Shown here: in pieces, positions 1 through 5,508 of the stretch | How positions within the stretch are numbered: position 1 is the first letter of the stretch | How the letters are laid out: each line of letters begins with the position of its first letter | Source of the DNA: Calditrichota bacterium | GTDB taxonomy: Bacteria; Zixibacteria; MSB-5A5; GN15; FEB-12 | Assembly (NCBI GenBank): GCA_008501655.1 | Contig: QQUK01000015.1 | Span: 1 to 8,314, forward strand | Direction: 5' to 3' | Length of the DNA stretch: 8,314 nucleotides | Made by a program: the position numbers and the translations under genes | The notes under the pieces: generated by a model | The model's database searches: none | Seen by the model: only the letters and a program-made list of their open reading frames with translations | What the model was told of the DNA's origin: nothing

Positions 1-139
1 GTAACGCTATCTTATCCCCCCGTTCACCGGATATTGAGTCAATAGAAACAATACCCGCTGACTGCCCGAATACTTCTCCCTTGGGGATTATCAGTACCAG
101 AGCTACAATAATCATAAAAATTAACATTTTTTTCATCAT
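1..139 (-). CDS. Secreted protein with cohesin-like N-terminus (partial, 5' end only)
   Basis: The first 46 codons of a gene reading leftwards out of the window. Translation starts at a double ATG (M-M-K-K) preceded by AAAGG seven bases upstream, a good ribosome binding site. Residues 1-26 form a signal peptide: a short lysine-rich start, a long hydrophobic core (LIFMIIVALVLII) and a likely cleavage site after VFGQ. The mature start contains VSIDSISGERGDKIAL. This resembles the opening strand of cohesin-type domains, where a similar S-x-x-G-x-x-G-D pattern is followed by alternating hydrophobic residues. Cohesin-like domains occur in large secreted or surface proteins, often with dockerins, but only about 20 mature residues are visible, so the domain call is tentative. 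It is separated from the HtrA pair upstream by terminators and has its own promoter and leader. Confidence 0.7.
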   Translation of the reverse strand, partial: MMKKMLIFMIIVALVLIIPKGEVFGQSAGIVSIDSISGERGDKIAL

Positions 140-219
140 CTTTTCGCCTTTCGGTCTATAACCATCTTTTCTTTCCTTTGTCAAAGCCGGCTAGGCTTGG
201 TGCAAAGGTTATGCCTTGA
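140..219 (-). promoter_or_regulatory. Structured 5' leader of the secreted-protein gene, possible translational switch
   Basis: Read on the minus strand, the leader contains nested complementary arms. ATAACC (212-207) matches GGTTAT (163-158). CCTTTG (208-203) matches CAAAGG (180-175). AAGCC (198-194) matches GGCTT (188-184), around a five-base loop. The CCTTT segment can also pair with the Shine-Dalgarno AAAGG at 151-147, so pairing with CAAAGG would free the ribosome site and the alternative would hide it. No known riboswitch class was recognised. The complementarity is seen in the sequence; the switching is inference. Confidence 0.4.
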
Positions 220-225
220 GACAAA

Positions 226-231
226 ATTATA
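226..231 (-). promoter_or_regulatory. Promoter -10 element (TATAAT) for the secreted-protein gene
   Basis: A perfect TATAAT on the minus strand would start transcription near 219-217, exactly where the structured leader begins. No convincing -35 lies 16-18 bases upstream. The nearest match, TTGATT at 250-245, is only 13 bases away, which suggests an activator-dependent promoter. Confidence 0.45.
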
Positions 232-247
232 CTGTAATTTCTTTAAT

Positions 248-276
248 CAATATTCGATATTTACAATAATTCGATA
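248..276 (-). repeat. Direct repeat pair upstream of the -10 (putative activator sites)
   Basis: On the plus strand CAATATTCGATA (248-259) and CAATAATTCGATA (264-276) are near-identical direct repeats. Their shared core TTCGATA recurs at a 17-base interval. They fall at roughly -30 to -58 relative to the start inferred from the TATAAT box, in place of a normal -35, which is where a class II activator would bind. No regulator can be named. Confidence 0.4.
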
Positions 277-302
277 AGTGGTTGACATGTAATAAGTTAA
301 AT

Positions 303-331
303 AAACCAACCGGGGAGTTTCCGGTCGGTTT
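303..331. terminator. Intrinsic terminator hairpin downstream of the HtrA pair
   Basis: Arms AAACCAACCGG (303-313) and CCGGTCGGTTT (321-331) form an 11-base-pair stem with one mismatch and a seven-base loop. The plus-strand side is followed by a run of five T (329-333). The minus-strand side is followed by a weaker TTATTT tract. Its position fits termination of the leftward HtrA transcript, with possible bidirectional action. Confidence 0.6.
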
Positions 332-380
332 TTGCATTTCTACCAATACTAATATATAAAATCTAACGCAATTATGAAAG

Positions 381-401
381 AAAATGCAGAAAATAACTGC
401 A
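381..401 (-). terminator. Weak hairpin with T-rich tail just after the pseudo-HtrA stop
   Basis: On the minus strand TGCAG (401-397) and CTGCA (389-385) flank a seven-base loop and are followed by TTTTCTTTC. The stem is only five to six pairs, so this would be a weak first terminator ahead of the stronger one at 303-331. Confidence 0.3.
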
Positions 402-412
402 CATTTCTTCTC

Positions 413-1837
413 TTACCATTCAGTTTTAATATTCACAAACAGGGTTTTCTGGTTTCTCCAGATGAAAAAGATGATCTCATCCTGTTTATCATCATAAGCT
501 TCTGTTAAAACTGTCTCTAAATCATCAATATTCTCGATTGTAGCATCTCCAACCCGCTGAATAATATCACCTATCTCAAGCCCTTCAATCTGCGCCAGAC
601 CGCCTGATTTGAGCTCTGAGACGACAACACCGGTAAATGTCTCATCATCTAAATTATTAAACAGGAAGTCCGCAAATACCATCTCTCTGGCTTTGAATTC
701 AAGTTCCGTATTATCATACTCTGGAGCATCGGTTGCTGTCATTGGAGAATCTTCTAAAACCGCTATCAGTTTTAGGCTGTCAATCAGTTCTTCATTATTA
801 CGGATAACTGAAAATTCAACAGAAGCTCCCGGACCCATTTCAGCTATCTTCCGCTGGAAAATTGAAATCTCTTCCTCTTTACTGACGGTAACAGGTTGAT
901 CGTTTACCTTATACAGGATATCTCCGACTTGCAGTCCTGATTTAAATGCGGGAGAATTATTAACGATATCATTTACAATGATTCCGCCTTCCAGATCAAG
1001 CCTCCAGAATTCTGCCATCTCTTTTGTCAACGCCTGTAACGTAATCCCAAGCCAGCCTCTATCAGATTTACCTTTTTGCGGAGGATCAGCAATCATTTTT
1101 TCAAGACGGTCAGCTGTGATGATACCAAGTAACGGCATACCGAAAGAATTAAACGAATCAAGCATCCCTGAAGGATCAATAGTAGACTGTGAGGGATCGT
1201 TTAATCGTCCCAAAACACCTATCGGATTAAGATTCCCATCGAAGATAACAGATGTCATCTGCAGAGCATTAAACCCGACGATAAGATGAAAATTTTCCGG
1301 TGTCTCGATAATTGAAGATACCATTCCGATATCCGCGGAATACTGCGGGTTGATAAATTCAGGCATCAGCATATATAATGACACCCAATCACCGACTTTC
1401 AGATTATTCCCCGAACGAAACTTTATAAATGGAAATTTTTCATCATCGGAGTTTAATCTCAAAAAACCGATGTTGGTAAATCGGTCAGCACCTATAAAGT
1501 CAGCGGTATATTCCTTCCCGTCAAAAAAAGTTACCGTTATCGACTTAGCCGACGACTTAACATTTACACCGGTCATTGCAGCGATAGAATTTTCAGATGA
1601 AAGTGAAGTACCATTGAACATGACAAGTCCGTCTTCTGAAACAACCGTTCCAAGATAACGCTCACTCTGTTCATTATTATGAATCCCGAACGAGTATTCG
1701 ATATTCATATCTATTATAACAGAATATCTGACAAACTCCTTTTCAAGTCTTTCAAAATCAAAAGACTGTGCCTGAACAGAAACAGACATAAGAATTATAA
1801 ATATAAAAGTAAAAGCAAATCTTACTGTTTTATCCAT
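413..1837 (-). CDS. Catalytically dead HtrA-fold protein with two PDZ domains
   Basis: A 474-residue exported protein with a signal peptide of about 23 residues ending VQAQ. Residues about 30-250 follow the trypsin-like layout of HtrA proteases and align with the upstream gene. All three catalytic positions have changed: His to Thr77 (in DGLVMFNGTS), Asp to Asn122 (in DRFTNIG) and Ser to Met194, where GNSGG has become LQMTS. It should therefore not cleave peptides. PDZ domain 1 spans about 261-357 (GWLGITLQAL, then VGDILYKVNDQPV). PDZ domain 2 spans about 385-470 (GLEIGDIIQRVGDATI). The ATG overlaps the stop of the active HtrA gene by 8 bp and sits nine bases after GGGA, indicating translational coupling and matched synthesis. 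A role as regulator, adaptor or mixed-oligomer subunit of the active protease is inferred. Overall length and frame are intact, so this is not a decaying gene. Confidence 0.88.
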   Translation of the reverse strand: MDKTVRFAFTFIFIILMSVSVQAQSFDFERLEKEFVRYSVIIDMNIEYSFGIHNNEQSERYLGTVVSEDGLVMFNGTSLSSENSIAAMTGVNVKSSAKSITVTFFDGKEYTADFIGADRFTNIGFLRLNSDDEKFPFIKFRSGNNLKVGDWVSLYMLMPEFINPQYSADIGMVSSIIETPENFHLIVGFNALQMTSVIFDGNLNPIGVLGRLNDPSQSTIDPSGMLDSFNSFGMPLLGIITADRLEKMIADPPQKGKSDRGWLGITLQALTKEMAEFWRLDLEGGIIVNDIVNNSPAFKSGLQVGDILYKVNDQPVTVSKEEEISIFQRKIAEMGPGASVEFSVIRNNEELIDSLKLIAVLEDSPMTATDAPEYDNTELEFKAREMVFADFLFNNLDDETFTGVVVSELKSGGLAQIEGLEIGDIIQRVGDATIENIDDLETVLTEAYDDKQDEIIFFIWRNQKTLFVNIKTEW

Positions 1838-3197
1838 CAGTTTTCATCCCTTCAATATCCGATATATCAAGTAAAACATAACGAGTTGCCCCGCCTCTAT
1901 TTATTGTCAAAAGAATCTTTTCCTTTTTCTCAAGCACCATCTGGTTGTATGAAGAAGTAAAGTCGGTAAATTCCACAATCTCGGTTTCGTTTACCTTTTT
2001 GATTACATCTCGTCTCCGCAGTCCGCCGCCGTCTCCGGCACCGATATTCTTCACTCCAACGACATACACACCGACTGTATCTTCAAGCTGATTATCAATC
2101 TGCATCTGCTTTGTAATTGCCTTGACTGTAAATCCCCAGTCTTTACATTCAAAATCTTCACCCTGAAGATCACCAAGTTTTTTTGTTACAACATTGAAAT
2201 TAAAAACTTCGTTATTTCGTTTTACTTCCAAAGCGATGCTTGTTCCCGGTGCATACTGGGCAATCATATTATAAAACAAAGGAAGTTCCTCGACAAATCT
2301 TGCTGAAACCGGTGTATCATTTACCTTTAACACAATGTCACCTGCTTTGAGAAAAGCATGCTCTGCAGGGGAGTCAGCATCAATCGATGAAATCAGTACG
2401 CCCGAGTTCCGGTTGGTTCCAAAATACCCTTCAAGATCCTGCATCGGCTGACAATGAAGTCCTATCCAACTACGGGTGACTTTCCCATTTTTTATCACCT
2501 CGTTTGCTACTCTCTTAACAATATTTATCGGAATTGCAAATCCTATATTATTGGCGAACATCTGTGCTCTTGAATTAATACCGACAATCTTTCCGTTCAA
2601 GTCAACCAGCGGTCCACCGGAGTTCCCCGGGTTGATAGCAGCATCAGTCTGCAGCCAGAGATTATATCGACCGGTACGTTCTCCGCTGGGAAGCCGGACA
2701 TCGGATGAAAAATATCTGTCTTTAGTAGAAATTACTCCAAGTGAAATCGAACGGGAAAGTGAAAGCGGAGAGCCCATTGCCATAACATATTGGCCAACCT
2801 GTACCGAATCAGAATCACCAAACTCGGCGATATGTATCTTTCCGGTGTAATTTTCCAAATCAAGCTGAATAACCGATATATCCGTCATCGGGTCACCCCC
2901 GATATATGTTGCCGGAACAATCTCTTTATCATTAAGCGTACAGATAATCCGCTCTGCTTTACCAGCGACATGGTAATTTGTGACGACATAACCATCCGGA
3001 TGAAATATCACTCCGGAACCGATAACAGCCTGTTTTTCCATTTCGCCGGTCTGAAAATTTTTAATCACCGGCTGGATATGCACAAGAGCCGGCATTACAT
3101 TTTCACGAGCCTGATAAATTTCATTCTGAATAGCCGGCGTCGCATAAAGCAGTCCCGGAAAAAGGAATAAACATATACTTAAAACAATTTTTCTCAT
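1830..3197 (-). CDS. HtrA/DegP-like periplasmic serine protease with two PDZ domains
   Basis: A 455-residue S1C-family protease. A signal peptide (about residues 1-19, ending LLYA) sends it to the periplasm. The trypsin-like domain (about 28-235) has the full triad: His76 in TNYHVAG, Asp106 in DPMTDIS and Ser193 in NPGNSGGPL, with the oxyanion-loop glycines in place. PDZ 1 (about 244-335) begins SWIGL, and PDZ 2 (about 354-446) begins WGFTVKAI. The length and order fit DegP/DegQ-type proteins, which trimerise and degrade or refold damaged envelope proteins. The start ATG follows AGGAG closely. The gene has its own promoter region and is the first of a two-gene unit with the pseudoprotease at 413-1837. 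The second PDZ is less canonical (GGGLRRRDVIKKVNETEIV). DegP, DegQ or another HtrA subtype cannot be decided from sequence alone, so no symbol is given. Confidence 0.93.
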   Translation of the reverse strand: MRKIVLSICLFLFPGLLYATPAIQNEIYQARENVMPALVHIQPVIKNFQTGEMEKQAVIGSGVIFHPDGYVVTNYHVAGKAERIICTLNDKEIVPATYIGGDPMTDISVIQLDLENYTGKIHIAEFGDSDSVQVGQYVMAMGSPLSLSRSISLGVISTKDRYFSSDVRLPSGERTGRYNLWLQTDAAINPGNSGGPLVDLNGKIVGINSRAQMFANNIGFAIPINIVKRVANEVIKNGKVTRSWIGLHCQPMQDLEGYFGTNRNSGVLISSIDADSPAEHAFLKAGDIVLKVNDTPVSARFVEELPLFYNMIAQYAPGTSIALEVKRNNEVFNFNVVTKKLGDLQGEDFECKDWGFTVKAITKQMQIDNQLEDTVGVYVVGVKNIGAGDGGGLRRRDVIKKVNETEIVEFTDFTSSYNQMVLEKKEKILLTINRGGATRYVLLDISDIEGMKTDG

Positions 3198-3210
3198 CTT
3201 TTCTCCTGTG

Positions 3211-3229
3211 TTGTTACTAAGCGTAACAA
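3211..3229. promoter_or_regulatory. Palindromic operator candidate in front of the htrA-type gene
   Basis: TTGTTAC (3211-3217) and GTAACAA (3223-3229) form a perfect seven-base inverted repeat around five bases. It lies between the predicted -10 and the ribosome binding site and overlaps the expected transcription start, where a repressor could block initiation. It has no T-tail and is not a terminator. A weak RNA hairpin in the leader is the alternative. Confidence 0.45.
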
Positions 3230-3231
3230 TA

Positions 3232-3259
3232 TTTATAACTGTCAGTTCAGCAAAAGCAA
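3232..3259 (-). promoter_or_regulatory. Candidate sigma-70-type promoter for the HtrA pair
   Basis: On the minus strand TTGCTT (3259-3254) and TATAAA (3237-3232) are separated by 16 bases. The -35 match is partial. The box lies just downstream of the preceding operon's terminator and even shares its T-tract. A GAACT at 3248-3244 resembles an ECF -35, but no matching -10 is visible at the usual distance. Confidence 0.35.
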
Positions 3260-3314
3260 AAAAAATCCGCCTGCTTTTGATTATAAGTAGTTTTTATAAC
3301 CATCAGCAAGCGGA
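3258..3314 (-). terminator. Strong two-tier intrinsic terminator at the end of the sigma operon
   Basis: On the minus strand TCCGCTTGCT (3314-3305) pairs fully with AGCAGGCGGA (3275-3266), with one G-U pair, and is followed directly by eight T (3265-3258). Inside this stem GGTTATAA (3301-3294) and TTATAATC (3286-3279) give a second eight-pair helix with a seven-base loop. It sits 31 bases after the toast-rack gene stop and insulates the HtrA unit from the operon upstream. Confidence 0.85.
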
Positions 3315-3345
3315 ATGTGCCAATATTTTTTGGTTAAATCTATGA

Positions 3346-4200
3346 TTATCTGAATTTTACATCAAGTGAACCCATACCGACATTCAATCTTACAACAATT
3401 CGGGTATCAGCATCTTCAAAATCTCTCGATTCAAGAATACCATCATCAATATCATCTAAATGACGGTCATCTATATCTACCGATGAAAACCAGTTTGAAC
3501 CGTCATACTCGATTCTTACCGAAACATCTTTCGGAAGAATAATATCACCGGATCCTAAACCGACATCAATATCTATATACGCTGTACCGCTGTTATATTT
3601 TCCCCGAAAATCCAAATCAAAAGAGCCCGCTCCGCCGGAAAATGAAAATTCTTTAAAATTAGCATTCCCGATCATCTCCATGGTCAGCGATGATGCCCCG
3701 GCATCAATTTCAATCTCTTCAAGTCTCGAAGGATTCGGTTCTGAAAATAGAATCTCACCGGATGCTGCACCAATATCAAGATTAAATTCTTCAAGAGGGA
3801 TACCGCCAAGCTCAAACTCAGCTTCACAAGCACCTATATCCATATCTAACTCAAGAGGGTAACGGGTAGAAAACTGAATATCCCAAACATTTCCTTCACT
3901 ATCAATATTGGAATGTCTCCGGACATCACTTTCCATATCAATATAGCAGCGACTTCCGCGGTAATCTGAATCAATATCGTATCTGATTACTTTCGGGTCA
4001 AATTTTACATCCACAATCGCCGCTTCAGAAATGTCCCCGGGATTAATTCGAAATTCACCCGCACCAAGATCACAATTTACAATTACCCGGTCAGCTTTTT
4101 GTATCTCAACCGTTGTTGTTTCCTCTTCAAACCCGCCGGCATAGACAACAACAGCCGAGCAAAAGAGAAATATTCCTAAAATTTTCACTGAACGTTTCAT
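3346..4200 (-). CDS. Exported toast-rack/LiaF-like beta-repeat protein
   Basis: A 284-residue protein with a signal peptide (about residues 1-21, ending VVYAG). The rest is built from a recurring pattern of alternating hydrophobic residues around a small G-x-G or G-A turn. It occurs near residues 42-52 (CDLGAGEFRI), 119-131, 140-152 (LDIGAASGEILF), 164-176 (EIDAGASSLTME), 187-198 (FSGGAGSFDLDF), 210-222 (DIDVGLGSGDIIL) and 272-283 (LNVGMGSLDVKF). This is typical of the toast-rack/LiaF-like (DUF2154-type) beta-solenoid families, some of which belong to cell-envelope stress systems. No membrane helix follows the signal peptide, so it is probably periplasmic. The protein is acidic. It is the last gene of the sigma operon, 77 bases after the bactofilin-like gene, and starts at an ATG preceded by AAGGA. 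Its molecular function is unknown. Confidence 0.75.
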   Translation of the reverse strand: MKRSVKILGIFLFCSAVVVYAGGFEEETTTVEIQKADRVIVNCDLGAGEFRINPGDISEAAIVDVKFDPKVIRYDIDSDYRGSRCYIDMESDVRRHSNIDSEGNVWDIQFSTRYPLELDMDIGACEAEFELGGIPLEEFNLDIGAASGEILFSEPNPSRLEEIEIDAGASSLTMEMIGNANFKEFSFSGGAGSFDLDFRGKYNSGTAYIDIDVGLGSGDIILPKDVSVRIEYDGSNWFSSVDIDDRHLDDIDDGILESRDFEDADTRIVVRLNVGMGSLDVKFR

Positions 4201-4253
4201 TTTACCATCCTTACCATGTCTCGTTTTTATTACTAATTTAATTTACGAAAAGG

Positions 4254-4275
4254 ACTGTGAACAGTTTCAATTATA
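4254..4275 (-). promoter_or_regulatory. Possible internal promoter/operator ahead of the toast-rack gene
   Basis: The 77-base gap holds a perfect TATAAT on the minus strand (4275-4270), but no good -35 lies upstream. Beside it is a short inverted repeat, ACTGT-GA-ACAGT (4254-4265). Overlapping this, CAGTTTCAATT (4262-4272) matches 10 of 11 bases of CAGTTTCACTT, the arm that flanks the sigma-gene promoter at 7040-7050. A shared regulator site is possible but rests on one match. Confidence 0.25.
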
Positions 4276-4277
4276 TT

Positions 4278-5477
4278 CTAATGTTTATCAGGGGAATGAG
4301 GTCCCGGGGATGGCGGAGGCGGATTAATATCCGGAACAGTCGGTATTGGAGGTGGTGCCGGAGCCGGTGAGGGTCCATCGGATGCATGTTTATCTTTCCA
4401 GCTTTTATAAGGCTTGAACCCGAATCGGGTCAACAGCGATGCACCTATCCCTCCATAAAATGGGACAAAGGTAATGACAATTGAAAGGACAAAAAGAAAA
4501 ATACCAAAACCGAATTCCGGAGAATCTTCTGGATTACCGGTAAAAAGGCTGATTCCTAAAATCCAGGTTATAGCAAAAATAGAAAAACCGACAAATGTCT
4601 GGAAATATCTGTTTTTATCTCCTCCAAGAAAACGGCGTGAGATTCGTCCACCTAAATTATGAGCAAAACAGCCAATCCCGATGATACTTGCAGCCAGATA
4701 AACCAACGGGACAAACAAGGCAAGCGGAATCCCGACTATTGTTATGACAACAAGGGCTATTACCAGAGGCATCATCATAAAAGCTAAAAATCCTAACAAT
4801 GTATTTCTAATCGTATAGCTATTATAACAATCAGCTATCACCTGGAGTTTTTTCGGCATCAATGCATTGATCATAAAAATTGTTACAAACATGAAAAACA
4901 TTATGACAATGATTACAACCATCCCGACTTCAGAAAACTCAGTCGGAAACGATGGAAAGTTTATAGCATCCTCTCCCTCGACAATCTCCCCCAGCACAAC
5001 TCCGCCGTCACGGATAATAACCGTTGGGGCAATAACATCTCCATCCACCTGACCGGTTGATGTAACCAGGACCCGGTTATCAAGCGCCCGAATATTTCCT
5101 TGAACCCAGCCTTTTACTGTCACTCTGCCGGTTGCGATTATATCATGAACAACATACTCATCTGATTCAATTATAATATTACTTTTGAAGTTTTTTATCT
5201 GTTTGAGATTTATCGCCCGTTCTTCCACAGGAACCTGATTGGCGACAACCGGTGCTGATTCATCAATAATATCTTCCGTCTGCGGAATCGTCCCCTCAAC
5301 AAACTTATCTAAAATAAAATCATAGTACCAGTCATCCCCTGCTGTATCAACTGCAACAACACCTCGTTCAGTCAAAATAATCTCGTTAAATATTGTATCT
5401 GCCGGAGGAGTTGATGTCTGTGATTGCAAAGTTGAAGCACAGAGAAAGAATACTGCTATGATAAGAAATTTTCTCAA
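4278..5477 (-). CDS. Exported bactofilin-like domain fused to a five-helix membrane domain
   Basis: A 399-residue protein starting at TTG: the only nearby ATG is followed at once by a stop, and AGGA lies upstream. A signal peptide (about residues 1-20, ending LQSQ) precedes a short beta-repeat domain at about 105-168 (GRVTVKGWVQGNI, GQVDGDVIAPTV, GGVVLGEIVEG), the pattern of bactofilin/polymer-forming proteins. Hydrophobic helices follow at about 184-206, 225-247, 248-270, 291-312 and 323-349. Charges (PKK after helix 1, RISRR after helix 3, KPYKSWKDK after helix 5) obey the positive-inside rule. This puts the bactofilin-like part outside the cytoplasm and the proline-rich tail (about 369-397) inside. 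Classical bactofilins are cytoplasmic and lack helices. Third gene of the sigma operon; it may anchor or sense the envelope, but this is inference. Confidence 0.78.
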   Translation of the reverse strand: MRKFLIIAVFFLCASTLQSQTSTPPADTIFNEIILTERGVVAVDTAGDDWYYDFILDKFVEGTIPQTEDIIDESAPVVANQVPVEERAINLKQIKNFKSNIIIESDEYVVHDIIATGRVTVKGWVQGNIRALDNRVLVTSTGQVDGDVIAPTVIIRDGGVVLGEIVEGEDAINFPSFPTEFSEVGMVVIIVIMFFMFVTIFMINALMPKKLQVIADCYNSYTIRNTLLGFLAFMMMPLVIALVVITIVGIPLALFVPLVYLAASIIGIGCFAHNLGGRISRRFLGGDKNRYFQTFVGFSIFAITWILGISLFTGNPEDSPEFGFGIFLFVLSIVITFVPFYGGIGASLLTRFGFKPYKSWKDKHASDGPSPAPAPPPIPTVPDINPPPPSPGPHSPDKH

Positions 5478-5478
5478 A

Positions 5479-5501
5479 ATATTTACATCCTATGTAAATA
5501 T
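5479..5501 (-). promoter_or_regulatory. Intercistronic hairpin with the ribosome site in its loop
   Basis: A perfect ten-base inverted repeat, ATATTTACAT (5501-5492 on the minus strand) and ATGTAAATAT (5488-5479), has only AGG between its arms. It fills most of the 31-base gap between the DUF4097 stop and the TTG start of the bactofilin-like gene, and the Shine-Dalgarno AGGA lies in the loop and first stem base. It could tune translation of that gene or protect an mRNA end. It lacks a T-tail and so is not a standard terminator. Confidence 0.5.
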
Positions 5502-5508
5502 AATACTA

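Noticed and set aside
140..220. Resemblance of AAGGCATAACC and nearby GCC-rich segments to a cyclic di-GMP-I (GEMM) riboswitch
   Set aside because: The conserved GGCAAACC and GACGCAAAGCC blocks and the GNRA-capped stem are absent, so only the general idea of a structured leader is kept.
609..1658. Plus-strand reading frames opposite the pseudo-HtrA gene
   Set aside because: They have serine-rich, unpatterned translations, no ribosome sites and no recognisable domain. They mirror the well-supported minus-strand gene.
413..1837. Calling the second HtrA gene a pseudogene
   Set aside because: The frame is intact over 474 codons with a signal peptide, two good PDZ domains and a coupled start. 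Only catalysis is lost.
2476..3170. Plus-strand reading frames opposite the HtrA gene
   Set aside because: They lie antisense to conserved catalytic motifs and have no independent evidence of coding.
3211..3229. Palindrome before htrA as a terminator
   Set aside because: The stem is seven AT-rich pairs with no T-run, and it lies directly before a ribosome site.
3244..3248. GAACT on the minus strand as an ECF -35 linking htrA to the neighbouring sigma factor
   Set aside because: No matching -10 is found 16-17 bases downstream, so the regulatory link is attractive but unsupported.
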